In this document: positions 49,143-57,721 of the stretch, in pieces
Layout: every line of letters starts with the position of its first letter
Position numbering within the stretch: the stretch's first letter is position 1
DNA from: JBBQWT01 sp038210375
Lineage (GTDB): Bacteria; Acidobacteriota; Terriglobia; Terriglobales; Acidobacteriaceae
Direction of reading: 5' to 3'
Length of the DNA: 64,000 bases
Assembly: GCA_038210375.1 (NCBI GenBank)
Contig: JBBQWT010000007.1
Coordinates: 1 to 64,000, forward strand
Made by a program: the position numbers and the translations under genes
Notes under the pieces: model-generated
Databases searched by the model: none
The model's input: the letters and a program-made list of their open reading frames with translations, nothing else
Told to the model about the DNA's origin: nothing

Positions 49143-50567
49143 TTACGCGGGCCAGATTTTATCTGATTCCTCGCCCCGGGTTGCGTTGCGGGTATCGACC
49201 ACTAGTTGCGATTCGCGCACAATCGCGGCGAAGTCGTAGGCGCTGTGGTCGGTCACGATCACCACGCAATCGAATTCCGCAATCTTGTCGAGGCCGGTGG
49301 ACGCCATTTCCAGACTATATTGGCGCCCGCGGCCTATGAACGGGATGTAGGGGTCGTTATAGCTGACCTCCGCTCCTGACTGCCGCAGCAGTTCGATGAT
49401 GGTCAGCGACGGGGATTCCCTCAAGTCGTCGATGTCGCGTTTATACGCAGCTCCCAGCACCAGGATCTTCGCGCCGTTGATGGCTTTGCGGTGGCTGTTC
49501 AACGCGGCCCCTACCGCGGTACAGACGTGATGAGGCATCGCGGTGTTGATCTCCCCCGCCAACTCGATGAACCTGGTCTGGAAGTCCCACTCGCGCGCCT
49601 TCCACGAAAGATAAAAGGGATCGATGGGGATGCAGTGGCCTCCCAGTCCGGGCCCCGGGTAAAACGGCTGAAAGCCGTAGGGCTTGGTAGAAGCCGCGCT
49701 GATCACCTCCCAGATATCGATGCCCATCCGCAGGCAAAGCATTTTCAGCTCGTTGACCAGCGCAATGTTTACGCTGCGGTAGATGTTTTCCAGCAGCTTG
49801 GTCATCTCCGCGGCCGCGGGGGTTGATACCCTTACCACCTTGGCGAAAATGGCGCCGTACAGCGCTTCGGCCAGGTCGCCGCTGGCGGCACTCATCCCTC
49901 CTACTACTTTGGGGATATCGCGGCGTGCCACGGTTTCATTGCCCGGCTCTTCGCGCTCGGGCGAGAACGCCACGTAGAAAACACCACGATTGGCGGCTTC
50001 TTTAGGATCTTCAACTCGATGCGGCGCGCTGCTCGCAACCTGCGCGTTGACCTCGGCTTGGGAATCCCGCGAACAACGCAATCCCGCGCCATTACCTGAT
50101 TCGAGAATCGGCGCCAGGATTTCGTCGGTTGTCCCCGGATAAGTTGTGCTTTGCAGCACGATCAGCTGGTTCTTCCGCACATGAGGAGCGATGGAGCGGG
50201 CCGTCATCTCGATGTAACTGAGATCGGGTTCCTTGTGCTCGGTTAGCGGGGTGGGGACGCAGATGATGATGGCATCCATTTCGCCAATCTGCGAGAAGTC
50301 GGCCGTGGCGGTAAAATTCCGCGTCCGCGCCGCCTGGATCTCTGCGGGAGGAAGCCGGTAGATGTAGGATTCCCCGCGATTCAGGGTCTGCACCTTTTGC
50401 CGGTCGATATCGAAACCGCAGACCGTGAAGTTCTGCTCGGAAAAAAGCAGCGCCAGGGGAAGGCCCACGTAACCGAGGCCGATCACTCCGACTTTCGTCG
50501 TGCGCTTCTCGATCCCTGACTTAAGGTTGTCGAGCGCCGAAGCTGAGGAAGTCGAGGATGGCGTCAT
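49143..50567 (-). CDS. UDP-N-acetylhexosamine/UDP-sugar dehydrogenase (WecC/VipA-like)
   Basis: 474 residues. The NAD-binding motif GVIGLGYVGLPLAL (27-40) is followed by VPTPL and the catalytic loop PGPGLGGHCIPIDPFYL (Cys). It oxidises a UDP-sugar to the uronic acid; the N-acetylglucosamine/mannosamine branch is favoured by the LTEHKEPDLSYI sequence. It carries an extra ~35 residues (~158-195, AGLRCSRDSQ to EDPKEAANRG) before the conserved FSPEREEPGN, not present in typical members. It lies upstream of nothing on its strand; the epimerase follows 220 bases upstream. Confidence 0.9.
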   Translation of the reverse strand: MTPSSTSSASALDNLKSGIEKRTTKVGVIGLGYVGLPLALLFSEQNFTVCGFDIDRQKVQTLNRGESYIYRLPPAEIQAARTRNFTATADFSQIGEMDAIIICVPTPLTEHKEPDLSYIEMTARSIAPHVRKNQLIVLQSTTYPGTTDEILAPILESGNGAGLRCSRDSQAEVNAQVASSAPHRVEDPKEAANRGVFYVAFSPEREEPGNETVARRDIPKVVGGMSAASGDLAEALYGAIFAKVVRVSTPAAAEMTKLLENIYRSVNIALVNELKMLCLRMGIDIWEVISAASTKPYGFQPFYPGPGLGGHCIPIDPFYLSWKAREWDFQTRFIELAGEINTAMPHHVCTAVGAALNSHRKAINGAKILVLGAAYKRDIDDLRESPSLTIIELLRQSGAEVSYNDPYIPFIGRGRQYSLEMASTGLDKIAEFDCVVIVTDHSAYDFAAIVRESQLVVDTRNATRGEESDKIWPA

Positions 50568-50787
50568 AAGCTAGCGTGCCTGCCGTGCGAACAACTTATC
50601 GGAGGCCGAAGTTGTTTCTCCAGGTGGAATCGGCCTGTGCCGCACCCGGGCCGGGTATCGCACCAGAGCACTCGCGCTGCGTAAATTGTAATTTAATCAT
50701 TGCGCTTCTGCCCTGATCGCTGCGGTTGCTATCCATGCGTCGGAAGTTGTGGACGGTGAAAAGTACTTCACCGGCCGGGTGGCGGCA

Positions 50788-51744
50788 TTACCGCCAGGCG
50801 TGCGACCCCTGCTCACGATACCAGTCCACGGTGTGTCCCAGCCCCTGCTCGTAGGTGGTTGCGGGCTCGTACCCGAGGTGTTTTCGCGCCAGTGAAATGT
50901 CGGCCAGGGAATCACGAATATCGCCGGGCCGGTTGGGCTGGTGGATGATATCGCCTTGATAGCCGGTCAGCTTGCGAATGATCACAGCCACTTCATTCAG
51001 CGTCACTCGCTGCCCGCAGGCGACGTTAAATGTCTTTCCCGCCGCGTTTTCGGTGGATGCAGCCGCCGCCAGCAAGTTGGCTTGCACCGCATTGGCGATG
51101 TAGGTGAAGTCCCGGCTCTGGTTGCCGTCCCCATAAATCTCGGGGGTGTCGCCCCGCAGCATGCGCAGACAAAATTTGGCAATCACGCCGGAATACTGCG
51201 ATGCCGGGTCTTGCCACGGCCCAAAAATATTGAAATAACGCAGCGACGTAGTCTCCAGGCCATAGGTCCGATGAAAAGACTTCATGTACAACTCGTTGGC
51301 GGCCTTCTGCACCGCATAAGGGGAGATCGGATCGGGCGGCATTTCCTCGCGCTTGGGCAGAGTCGGGGTTTCGCCATACACCGAGGAAGAGGATGCGTAG
51401 ATGACCCTTTTGACTCCGGCATCGCGCGCCGCCACCAGCAGGTTGAGGGTGCCGGTCACGTTGGCTTCGTGGCTGGTCTGCGGGTCGGCAATGGAACGCG
51501 GCACCGAGGGAATTGCGGCTTCGTGAAACACGTAGTCCACGCCCGCACACGCCGCTTGCATCGCCTGCCGATCGAGCAGGCTGGCCTCACGGAAATCCAT
51601 CTGCGACCGGATGGCGGCGATATTTTCAGCCTTGCCGCTGAAAAAATTATCAATGCCGCGAACCTCATCGCCGCGCTTGATCAGCGCCCGGCACAACGAA
51701 GAGCCGATAAACCCGGCAGCGCCGGTGACCAGATAAATTCCCAA
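50788..51744 (-). CDS. UDP-sugar 4-epimerase (WbpP/GalE-like)
   Basis: 318 residues of the extended SDR family. GAAGFIGSSL (8-17) binds NAD; SSSSVYGE and the SPYAVQKAANE (Tyr/Lys) supply the catalytic pair. The sequence resembles UDP-N-acetylglucosamine/UDP-glucuronate 4-epimerases of polysaccharide pathways. It lies upstream of the UDP-sugar dehydrogenase on the same strand, so both probably feed exopolysaccharide assembly with the kinase/SLBB pair. Confidence 0.88.
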   Translation of the reverse strand: MGIYLVTGAAGFIGSSLCRALIKRGDEVRGIDNFFSGKAENIAAIRSQMDFREASLLDRQAMQAACAGVDYVFHEAAIPSVPRSIADPQTSHEANVTGTLNLLVAARDAGVKRVIYASSSSVYGETPTLPKREEMPPDPISPYAVQKAANELYMKSFHRTYGLETTSLRYFNIFGPWQDPASQYSGVIAKFCLRMLRGDTPEIYGDGNQSRDFTYIANAVQANLLAAAASTENAAGKTFNVACGQRVTLNEVAVIIRKLTGYQGDIIHQPNRPGDIRDSLADISLARKHLGYEPATTYEQGLGHTVDWYREQGSHAWR

Positions 51745-51807
51745 TGATTTCCTGTCGCAGGGGTGAAAACCGCTCGTTGATTATACTGTCCCCTCGCCCT
51801 ATCAATA

Positions 51808-51864
51808 GTCATCCTAGGAGCGAGCATTTGCTTCTTGTTTGCGCGAAGGACCACGCGTTTTGTG
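51808..51864 (+). repeat. dispersed intergenic repeat, family 1, copy C
   Basis: Starts GTCATCCTAGGAGCGAGC, then TTTGCTTCTTGTTTGCGC and GAAGGACCACGCGTTTTG. It sits just upstream of the epimerase start. Confidence 0.78.
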
Positions 51865-52089
51865 TGAATCCTGCCCCGCTCCGGCTGTTAACATTTCCCA
51901 TCAAAACGGCAAGAAACCAAATCCAGCGCATCCCCATTGCCGACGGGTCGCAATGAAACCAGCGGGCGATTCTTAGTGGAAGCAGTGACTAATCATATTT
52001 CCCGTCCGCTGAAAATAGTAGTGATAACGAACCGGTTCAGCCGCAACGATTTGTTTCGCTCCAATAAAAAAGGAACCACGATTGCGGTT

Positions 52090-52138
52090 CCCTTTTCCAC
52101 GATTGCAAAGAACCCTCGGGGTCTCCGGTCGAAGTGAC
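52090..52138 (-). repeat. partial dispersed repeat, family 2
   Basis: Read on the minus strand it begins GTCACTTCGACCGGAGACC, then CCGAGGGTTC. It shares the opening of the copy at 26319 and then diverges. Confidence 0.5.
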
Positions 52139-52164
52139 GTTCGGGTGTGGAGGTTGGCTCGCGG

Positions 52165-52428
52165 CTAAGGATTTGGGCTGCGAGTCAGACAATCATTTTC
52201 GCACCCACCGCCCACGAAATGGACGACCTCCAGCCGGTCGCCATCCCTCAGTTCCGTCTCTGCCCAACGGTCCCGCGCCACGATCTCACGATTCAACTCC
52301 ACGGCGACCCGGTCGGCCTTCAATCCTAACTGCTGCAGCAATCCAGCCAGCGTCAGATGTTCATCGGGCTGGTCGGCGGCGAAGGTGCGCGCCTCTCCAT
52401 TGATATGCAGCGTGATCTCGTCTGCCAT
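52165..52428 (-). CDS. thiS: ThiS-like sulfur carrier protein with residues after its GG motif
   Basis: 87 residues. The ubiquitin-like fold is visible (ITLHINGEARTFA, LAGLLQQLGLKADRVAVELN, LRDGDRLEVVHFVGGG). ThiS is thiocarboxylated on its C-terminal Gly and donates sulfur to thiazole synthesis. Here 13 residues (including two Cys, GCENDC then LTRSPNP) follow the GGG before the stop, whereas ThiS normally ends at GG. A TGA-to-TGC change would explain the read-through. It is divergent from aroF (117 bases); no other thi genes are seen. Confidence 0.8.
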   Translation of the reverse strand: MADEITLHINGEARTFAADQPDEHLTLAGLLQQLGLKADRVAVELNREIVARDRWAETELRDGDRLEVVHFVGGGCENDCLTRSPNP

Positions 52429-52544
52429 GACTTCTATGGTACCGGATGAATACTAACCAATGCATGCCCGGCGGGAGCCGCGGCGCCCACGGCTTTTGTC
52501 CGGTGATTTACACTTAGACTAGCTCCACGAATCAGGACAACCTT

Positions 52545-53642
52545 ATGCTGGTGGTGATGCAGGCGCATGCTTCTGAAGATCAGGTCCGCGCGGTTTGCGC
52601 CCGGATCGAGTCGCTCGGTTACCGCGCGCATCCCATCCCCGGCGAGCAGCGCACGGCCATCGGCATCACCGGCAATTCGGGGACGGTGGAGGCCGGCGGC
52701 ATTAGCGAGATGCCGGGCGTGGGCGAGGTCATCCGCGTCACCAAGCCCTATAAGTTGGTCAGCCGCGACGTTAAGCCTGAGGATACTGTCATCCACTTCC
52801 CCGGCGCCGCGTGCACCATCGGCGGCCGCGATCTGGCCATCGTCGCCGGCCCCTGTGCCCTGGAAAATCGCGAGCAGGTTTTTGCCGTCGCCCACCTCGT
52901 GCATCGCGCGGGAGCGTTGTTTTTTCGCGGCGGCGCCTACAAGCCCCGCACCTCTCCCTATTCTTTCCAAGGGCTGGGCGAGGAAGGCCTGCGCATCATG
53001 GCCGAAGTCCGCGACCGCACCGGCATGCGCATTATCACCGAGGCCGTGGATCATCAGTCCCTGGAGTTGGTGGAGCGCTATGCGGATGTCATTCAGATTG
53101 GCGCACGCAACATGCAGAACTTTGCCCTGCTCAAGCTGGCGGGACAGGCGCGCAAGCCGGTGCTGCTCAAGCGCGGAATGTCGGCCACTCTAGAGGAGCT
53201 GCTGATGGCCGCCGAATATATTATGAGCGAGGGCAACTACCAGGTGGCGCTGTGCGAGCGCGGCGTGAGAACGTTTGCCGACCACACGCGCAATACGCTT
53301 GATCTAAGCATCGTCCCCGCGGTGCACCGCTTGAGCCACCTGCCCATTCTGGTGGATCCCAGTCACGGCACCGGCAAGCGCAACAAGGTGCCGCCCATGT
53401 CGCTGGCAGCCATCGCCGCCGGCGCCGATGGATTAATGATCGAAGTGCATCACGACCCCGACCGCGCGCTATCCGACGGCATGCAGTCCCTGTTCCCCGC
53501 CCAGTTCGATCAGCTGATGACCGAAGTAAGAGCAATAGCCGCGGTCGTAGGACGCACAATTCCCGCAGCGTGCTCGCCGGCGGCGGCAGGCGATCTGCCG
53601 GCGGTAGGGACGTCGGTCGCATCGCACGCCCCGCGCGGCTAG
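52545..53642 (+). CDS. aroF: 3-deoxy-7-phosphoheptulonate (DAHP) synthase
   Basis: 365 residues of the type I-beta (AroAI-beta/KDOPS-like) family. An N-terminal ferredoxin-like regulatory domain (~1-90) leads to the barrel, with AGPCALEN, GGAYKPRTSPYSFQGLG and VDPSHGTGKR. It condenses PEP and erythrose-4-phosphate in the first step of aromatic synthesis. Length fits the family with the N-terminal extension. A ~25-residue Ala/Pro tail ends the protein. Confidence 0.94.
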   Translation: MLVVMQAHASEDQVRAVCARIESLGYRAHPIPGEQRTAIGITGNSGTVEAGGISEMPGVGEVIRVTKPYKLVSRDVKPEDTVIHFPGAACTIGGRDLAIVAGPCALENREQVFAVAHLVHRAGALFFRGGAYKPRTSPYSFQGLGEEGLRIMAEVRDRTGMRIITEAVDHQSLELVERYADVIQIGARNMQNFALLKLAGQARKPVLLKRGMSATLEELLMAAEYIMSEGNYQVALCERGVRTFADHTRNTLDLSIVPAVHRLSHLPILVDPSHGTGKRNKVPPMSLAAIAAGADGLMIEVHHDPDRALSDGMQSLFPAQFDQLMTEVRAIAAVVGRTIPAACSPAAAGDLPAVGTSVASHAPRG

Positions 53643-53665
53643 TTAGCGAATAGTTCCTGGGCCTT

Positions 53666-53712
53666 GTCATTCTTGAGCGAGCTCTGCTTCTTGTTCGAGC
53701 GAAGATTCTTGC
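53666..53712 (+). repeat. dispersed intergenic repeat, family 1, copy D
   Basis: Starts GTCATTCTTGAGCGAGC and TCTGCTTCTTGTTCGAGCG, then diverges after AAGATTCTTG. Copy E follows 131 bases later in the same direction. Confidence 0.72.
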
Positions 53713-53796
53713 CGTTAATCTTGGTTCTGGCCTTCCACCATGCTCCCAAGAAATTGCGTCGGCGAAACTCGCCCGGCAAAACACACCCTGCACCTT

Positions 53797-53853
53797 GTCA
53801 TCTTGAAGCAAGCTTTTGCTCCTTGTTTGAGCGTAGGACCTCGCGTCTTTTCT
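53797..53853 (+). repeat. dispersed intergenic repeat, family 1, copy E
   Basis: Starts GTCATCTTGAAGCAAGC, then TTTTGCTCCTTGTTTGAGCG and TAGGACCTCGCGTCTTTT. Confidence 0.8.
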
Positions 53854-53925
53854 TGAACTTGCCTTTACCTCCAAAGAACGTTGAAGAAGCCGGATAGACC
53901 TGCTCTTGATCTAAAAATGGAAGCG

Positions 53926-53975
53926 GTGGGCTAAACCCACTTAATAAGCGACAATAGAAACGCGGGCTTTAGCCC
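53926..53975. repeat. palindromic repeat, type 3
   Basis: The arms GGGCTAAA (53928-53935) and TTTAGCCC (53968-53975) form an 8-bp inverted repeat with a 32-base loop. Inside are GTGGGCTAAACCCAC and GGGCTTTAGCCC, each a smaller palindrome. It ends 18 bases before the YVTN gene ATG, so in the mRNA it could form a hairpin near the ribosome site. Confidence 0.65.
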
Positions 53976-53993
53976 CTGCCTTTCCACCAAATC

Positions 53994-55205
53994 ATGCAGG
54001 CCCAATCTGTCTCCCGAAGCGGACACGCAAAAACGCGGTTCGCGTTTTTCTCCGCATTGCTCTTCGCCCTCACCCTCACGGGATGCACCCGAGGAACCCC
54101 CAACTCGCCCGCCTATCGCGAATACGCGTACGTTACCAACTCCGGAAGCAACACCGTCACCGTGATCGACGTGTTGGGGTTTAAGGTTGCCGCGACCATT
54201 GCGGTCGGCAGGAATCCCGCCGCGGCCGCCATCAATCCCGCAAAAAATGAGGTGTACGTCGTCAATACCATGTCGCGCAGCGTCAGCGTGCTTGATACCG
54301 AGCAGAATGCCGTGGTGGCCACCATCGGCGTCGAAGACAAGCCTTCATCCATTGCGGTTTCGCGGGATGGCGCCCGCGCCTACGTCACCAATTCGGCTTC
54401 GGGATCGGTATCTATCATCGATCTCGCCAATCGGAAAGTCGCATCCACCGTGCCGGTGGGCGCCGATCCGCAGCAGGTTCGAGTTACCCCTGATGGCAAG
54501 ATCGTCGTGATATCGCTGCGTGGGGGGAACGCGGTCGCGACCATCGATGCGCGCGCTCAGTCCCTCCGCAACAAGCTCGTCATCTGCAAACAGCCGGAAG
54601 AGATAGCCATTCTGCCCGATTCCCGCAAAGCTTTCATCGCCTGCCCGGGCTCGTCACAGGTGGCCGTCGTTGCTTTGACGTCCCCCGGCCCGTCTGCCGC
54701 GCAGGCCGCGCTTGCGCAGTCCGTAACTGATGCGCGCCTGCTGACCATCCTCGATGTAGGCAAGACTCCCGTGCACCTGGCGCTGAAGCCCGATGGTGGC
54801 GAGATCTTTGTCAGTAACTTCGATGCGGAAACTTTTTCAGAAATCAATTCCACCACCAATGAAGTGGGCGGCAGTTACCTCATCGGCGCCAACCCGTCCC
54901 AGGCCTTGGTCAGCGATGACAATACGCTGCTCTATGTCAGCAATTCCGGATCCGATTCGGTGGCCGTGTATAACATCGCGAGTGGACGCTTGGCCGCATC
55001 GATTCACGTCGGCAGCAAGCCGGGAGCGCTTGCCCTTTCCAGCAACCAGAATTTCCTGATGGTGGTCGATTCCGGCGCTGGTGACGTTGCCGTCCTCAGG
55101 ACCCGAGTCAATTCGCTGTTCACCATGATCCCCGTGGGCAGGCAGCCGGCCGACATCGTGATCAAGTCGTTTATGGCACGGGCGGCATCGCCGGCGGGGC
55201 GTTAG
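53994..55205 (+). CDS. YVTN-family beta-propeller lipoprotein
   Basis: 403 residues. A signal peptide ends in a lipobox (LTLTGC, Cys ~31). Six or seven YVTN/YncE-type blades follow (YVTNSGSNTVTVIDV, VYVVNTMSRSVSVLD and similar). Such proteins are surface- or periplasm-exposed and bind ligands or peptidoglycan; exact role unknown. A palindromic repeat lies directly before the start. Confidence 0.9.
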   Translation: MQAQSVSRSGHAKTRFAFFSALLFALTLTGCTRGTPNSPAYREYAYVTNSGSNTVTVIDVLGFKVAATIAVGRNPAAAAINPAKNEVYVVNTMSRSVSVLDTEQNAVVATIGVEDKPSSIAVSRDGARAYVTNSASGSVSIIDLANRKVASTVPVGADPQQVRVTPDGKIVVISLRGGNAVATIDARAQSLRNKLVICKQPEEIAILPDSRKAFIACPGSSQVAVVALTSPGPSAAQAALAQSVTDARLLTILDVGKTPVHLALKPDGGEIFVSNFDAETFSEINSTTNEVGGSYLIGANPSQALVSDDNTLLYVSNSGSDSVAVYNIASGRLAASIHVGSKPGALALSSNQNFLMVVDSGAGDVAVLRTRVNSLFTMIPVGRQPADIVIKSFMARAASPAGR

Positions 55206-55334
55206 CGGCGGAATGGCGGCCCCTAATCGTCGCTAGTTCCTCTCAGGGTACCAAGCGGTCGTGATGTTTCGAGCTTTGCCCTTGATATTTCTTCCGTTAC
55301 TTCGCATAATGGCTCTAAGAAAAAAGGTGAGCGG

Positions 55335-56228
55335 TTGAACGGTTACAAAAAAGAAGACGTCCTCCGAATTTTGCGGATTTCGACGCGGCAGTTGACGGGA
55401 TGGGAAAAGGCGGGCCTCTTTCCCGTGCTCGAGACTTATTCTTTTTTCGACCTTCTCCAAATTAAAAAGTTGCGCGACTTGCGGGCCAAGCGAGTGCGCT
55501 CTGCCGTCATCAAAGAATCGCTCAACGCCATGCTGAAACAGGTCGCCGGCATGGAGAACCCTCTGCTCGAGGCCGGCACGTTCTTCACCGGCAACCGGGT
55601 GGCCTTCCGCCACCACGGAAAAGCGGTCGAACCCATCGCTGGCCAGTTTGTGATGGATTTCGCTCCGCAATCTCAGGTCTCCGCGGTGATGACACGCAAG
55701 GTTCGCGCCATTCGTACCGCCCAAACCACTTCGGAACTGTTCTCGCGGGCCGTCAGCCTCGAAGACGATCCTGAGCTGCAGCAGGAAGCCGTAGATTGTT
55801 ATCGCCAGGTCCTCGAGCTTGATCCGGTCCACGCCGCGGCCTACATCAACCTCGGCACCCTCTTTTATAACCAGCAGAATTATGTTGAGGCCGAAAACTG
55901 CTATCGCAAAGCGGTCGAGGCCGATCCCCGCTATGCCTTGGCGTATTTTGATCTGGGCAACGTCCTCGATGAAACCGGACGTCTGGACGAAGCGTTGCTG
56001 GCGTATAAATCCGCAATCCTGCTGGCGCCTACCTATGCCGACGCCCATTACAACCTCGCGTTGGCTTACGAAAAACTAAAGCGCCCGCGCCAGGCCCTGC
56101 CGCACTGGCAGACTTACTGCCGCCTGGATTCGGTGGGGCCGTGGGCGATCCACGCCCGCAACCAGGCCAGAAAAATTCTAAGCGCGGAGCGCATGTCCAT
56201 CGTGCACCGCGCGTCCCCACAGAAATAA
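55335..56228 (+). CDS. MerR-type HTH fused to a TPR domain
   Basis: 297 residues. The N-terminal ~70 residues form a MerR-like winged helix (KEDVLRILRISTRQLTGWEK, then YSFFDLLQIKKLRDLRAKRV). The C-terminal half has at least three TPR units (AVDCYRQVLELDPVHAAAY, AENCYRKAVEADPRYALAY, ALLAYKSAILLAPTYADAH). A DNA-binding protein with a protein-contact surface is the likely meaning; the regulated genes are unknown. It starts at a TTG with AAGG eight bases upstream. Confidence 0.83.
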   Translation: MNGYKKEDVLRILRISTRQLTGWEKAGLFPVLETYSFFDLLQIKKLRDLRAKRVRSAVIKESLNAMLKQVAGMENPLLEAGTFFTGNRVAFRHHGKAVEPIAGQFVMDFAPQSQVSAVMTRKVRAIRTAQTTSELFSRAVSLEDDPELQQEAVDCYRQVLELDPVHAAAYINLGTLFYNQQNYVEAENCYRKAVEADPRYALAYFDLGNVLDETGRLDEALLAYKSAILLAPTYADAHYNLALAYEKLKRPRQALPHWQTYCRLDSVGPWAIHARNQARKILSAERMSIVHRASPQK

Positions 56229-56536
56229 TCGCCAACAAAGAGTTGGCGGTTCGTAACAACGGTACCGGTCCGCATCTGCGTAAATCGCCTCGACTTCATT
56301 ATTTCGCGCGCGCCTTGCACCAGATCCGCTCCCGTCCGCCTTACCCCAGATCTGTTTCGCCCGATTCCGTGGAACTTTTTACCTTGAACGTCGAGCTTAT
56401 TTGCTAATCGCATGATGTTTAGCGTGGCCGCGCCGCGCCCGAAATGTTGTTGCGATCCATGGCAGCTAGAGTCTTGCCCTCAGCGGCTGAATGTTAAACT
56501 TCAATCACACTTTTTTTGATACTCAGCGAGGAGCCC
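56229..56536. other. intergenic region with no recognised element
   Basis: 308 bases between same-strand genes. The AT-rich tail (TCAATCACACTTTTTTTGAT) before the acyl-CoA dehydrogenase may hold its promoter, but no clear boxes were found. No gene was recognised. Confidence 0.5.
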
Positions 56537-57718
56537 ATGCCCGAAACCCAGCCGCCTAAAAACAACCTTCCTCCACCTTTAACCCAGCTCACTGAAGACG
56601 AAGAGATGTTCCGCCAGAATGTTCGCCAGTTTGCCGAGCAGTCCATTCGTCCTCATGTCCGTGAGATGGATGAAAAGGGAGTCTTTCGTTCTGAGTTGAT
56701 CGAGAAGTTTTTTCAGTTAGGGTTAATGGGAATCGAAATCCCCGAGGAATACGGAGGCGCGGGAGGCTCATTCTTCGACGCCATCCTGGCGGTAGAAGAG
56801 CTTTCGCGGGTGGACGCCAGCGCTGGAGTAATAGTTGACGTGCAAAATACGCTGGTAAACAACGCTTTGCTGCGCTGGGGCAACGACGCGCAGAAGAAAC
56901 AATACCTCCCGAAACAAGCGGAGTCGTCGGTCGGCGCCTATGCTTTGAGCGAGGCATCGTCCGGTTCCGATGCGTTCGCGTTGACCACAAAGGCCGAGCT
57001 TAGAGGAGACCATTACGTTTTAAATGGGCGCAAACTCTGGATAACAAATGCCAAGGAGGCCCAGATATTCATTCTCTTCGCCACAATAGACGCGAAAGCA
57101 GGCTACAAAGGGGTCACTGCGTTCATAGTAGAAGCAAATCACTCGGGATTCACCGTAGGAAAAAAAGAAGACAAACTGGGCATTCGCGCGTCCAGCACGT
57201 GCGAGTTAATTCTGGAAGATTGCAAGGTTCCGAAGGAAAATGTTCTGGGGGAGGTTGGCAAAGGATACAAGATAGCAATAGAAACCCTGAACGAGGGCCG
57301 AATCGCGATCGGAGCGCAAATGCTGGGCTTGGCCAGCGGTGCGTGGGAATACGCCTGCGGTTACGCCCAGGAGCGAAAACAATTCGGAAAAGCCATAGCG
57401 GAACAGCAAGGAATCCAATTCCAAATCGCGCAAATGGCCACAGAAATCGAAGCAGCGCGCCTCATGGTATACAACGCCGCACGCATCAAGGACCGGGGAT
57501 TGCCCTTCCTGAAAGAAGCGGCGATGACTAAGCTTTTTGCCTCGCAGGTAGCGGAACGTGTGTGTTCTCTATCGCTAGAAATTTACGGCGGCTACGGTTT
57601 CACCAAAGACTACCCAATAGAAAAGTACTTTCGCGACTCAAAGATTGGAAAAATCTACGAAGGAACCTCGAACATGCAACTTCAAACAATTGCCAAGCTA
57701 GTCCTAAAACCGCACTAA
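56537..57718 (+). CDS. acyl-CoA dehydrogenase
   Basis: 393 residues from ATG 56537, which has GAGGAG just upstream; the frame begins seven codons earlier at a TTG. Family motifs: YALSEASSGSDAFAL (FAD/substrate side), LWITNAKEA, GIRASSTCEL and the C-terminal YEGTSNMQLQTIA, where the Glu is the catalytic base of short-chain enzymes. It oxidises acyl-CoA to enoyl-CoA with FAD, feeding electrons to ETF. The stop lies three bases before the truncated tRNA-Arg, and the 3' half of the gene is less GC-rich than typical neighbours, suggesting a recombination joint. Confidence 0.94.
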   Translation: MPETQPPKNNLPPPLTQLTEDEEMFRQNVRQFAEQSIRPHVREMDEKGVFRSELIEKFFQLGLMGIEIPEEYGGAGGSFFDAILAVEELSRVDASAGVIVDVQNTLVNNALLRWGNDAQKKQYLPKQAESSVGAYALSEASSGSDAFALTTKAELRGDHYVLNGRKLWITNAKEAQIFILFATIDAKAGYKGVTAFIVEANHSGFTVGKKEDKLGIRASSTCELILEDCKVPKENVLGEVGKGYKIAIETLNEGRIAIGAQMLGLASGAWEYACGYAQERKQFGKAIAEQQGIQFQIAQMATEIEAARLMVYNAARIKDRGLPFLKEAAMTKLFASQVAERVCSLSLEIYGGYGFTKDYPIEKYFRDSKIGKIYEGTSNMQLQTIAKLVLKPH

Positions 57719-57721
57719 CCC

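Larger units (their letters stand above)
51745..52164. other. intergenic region with two repeat copies
   Basis: 420 bases with no credible gene. It contains family-1 copy C (51808-51864) and a partial family-2 copy (52090-52138); a GGAACC-ATT-GCGGTTCC-like inverted repeat lies between at ~52061-52092. Confidence 0.6.
53643..53993. other. intergenic region packed with repeats
   Basis: 351 bases without a gene. It contains two family-1 repeats in the same orientation (53666 and 53797) and a third, different repeat type with inverted arms (53926-53975). Confidence 0.65.

Noticed and set aside
56430..56450. GCCGCGCCCG-like sequence before the acyl-CoA dehydrogenase that resembles the missing tRNA-Arg acceptor
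   Set aside because: It is in the wrong orientation relative to the tRNA fragment and short enough to occur by chance in GC-rich DNA.
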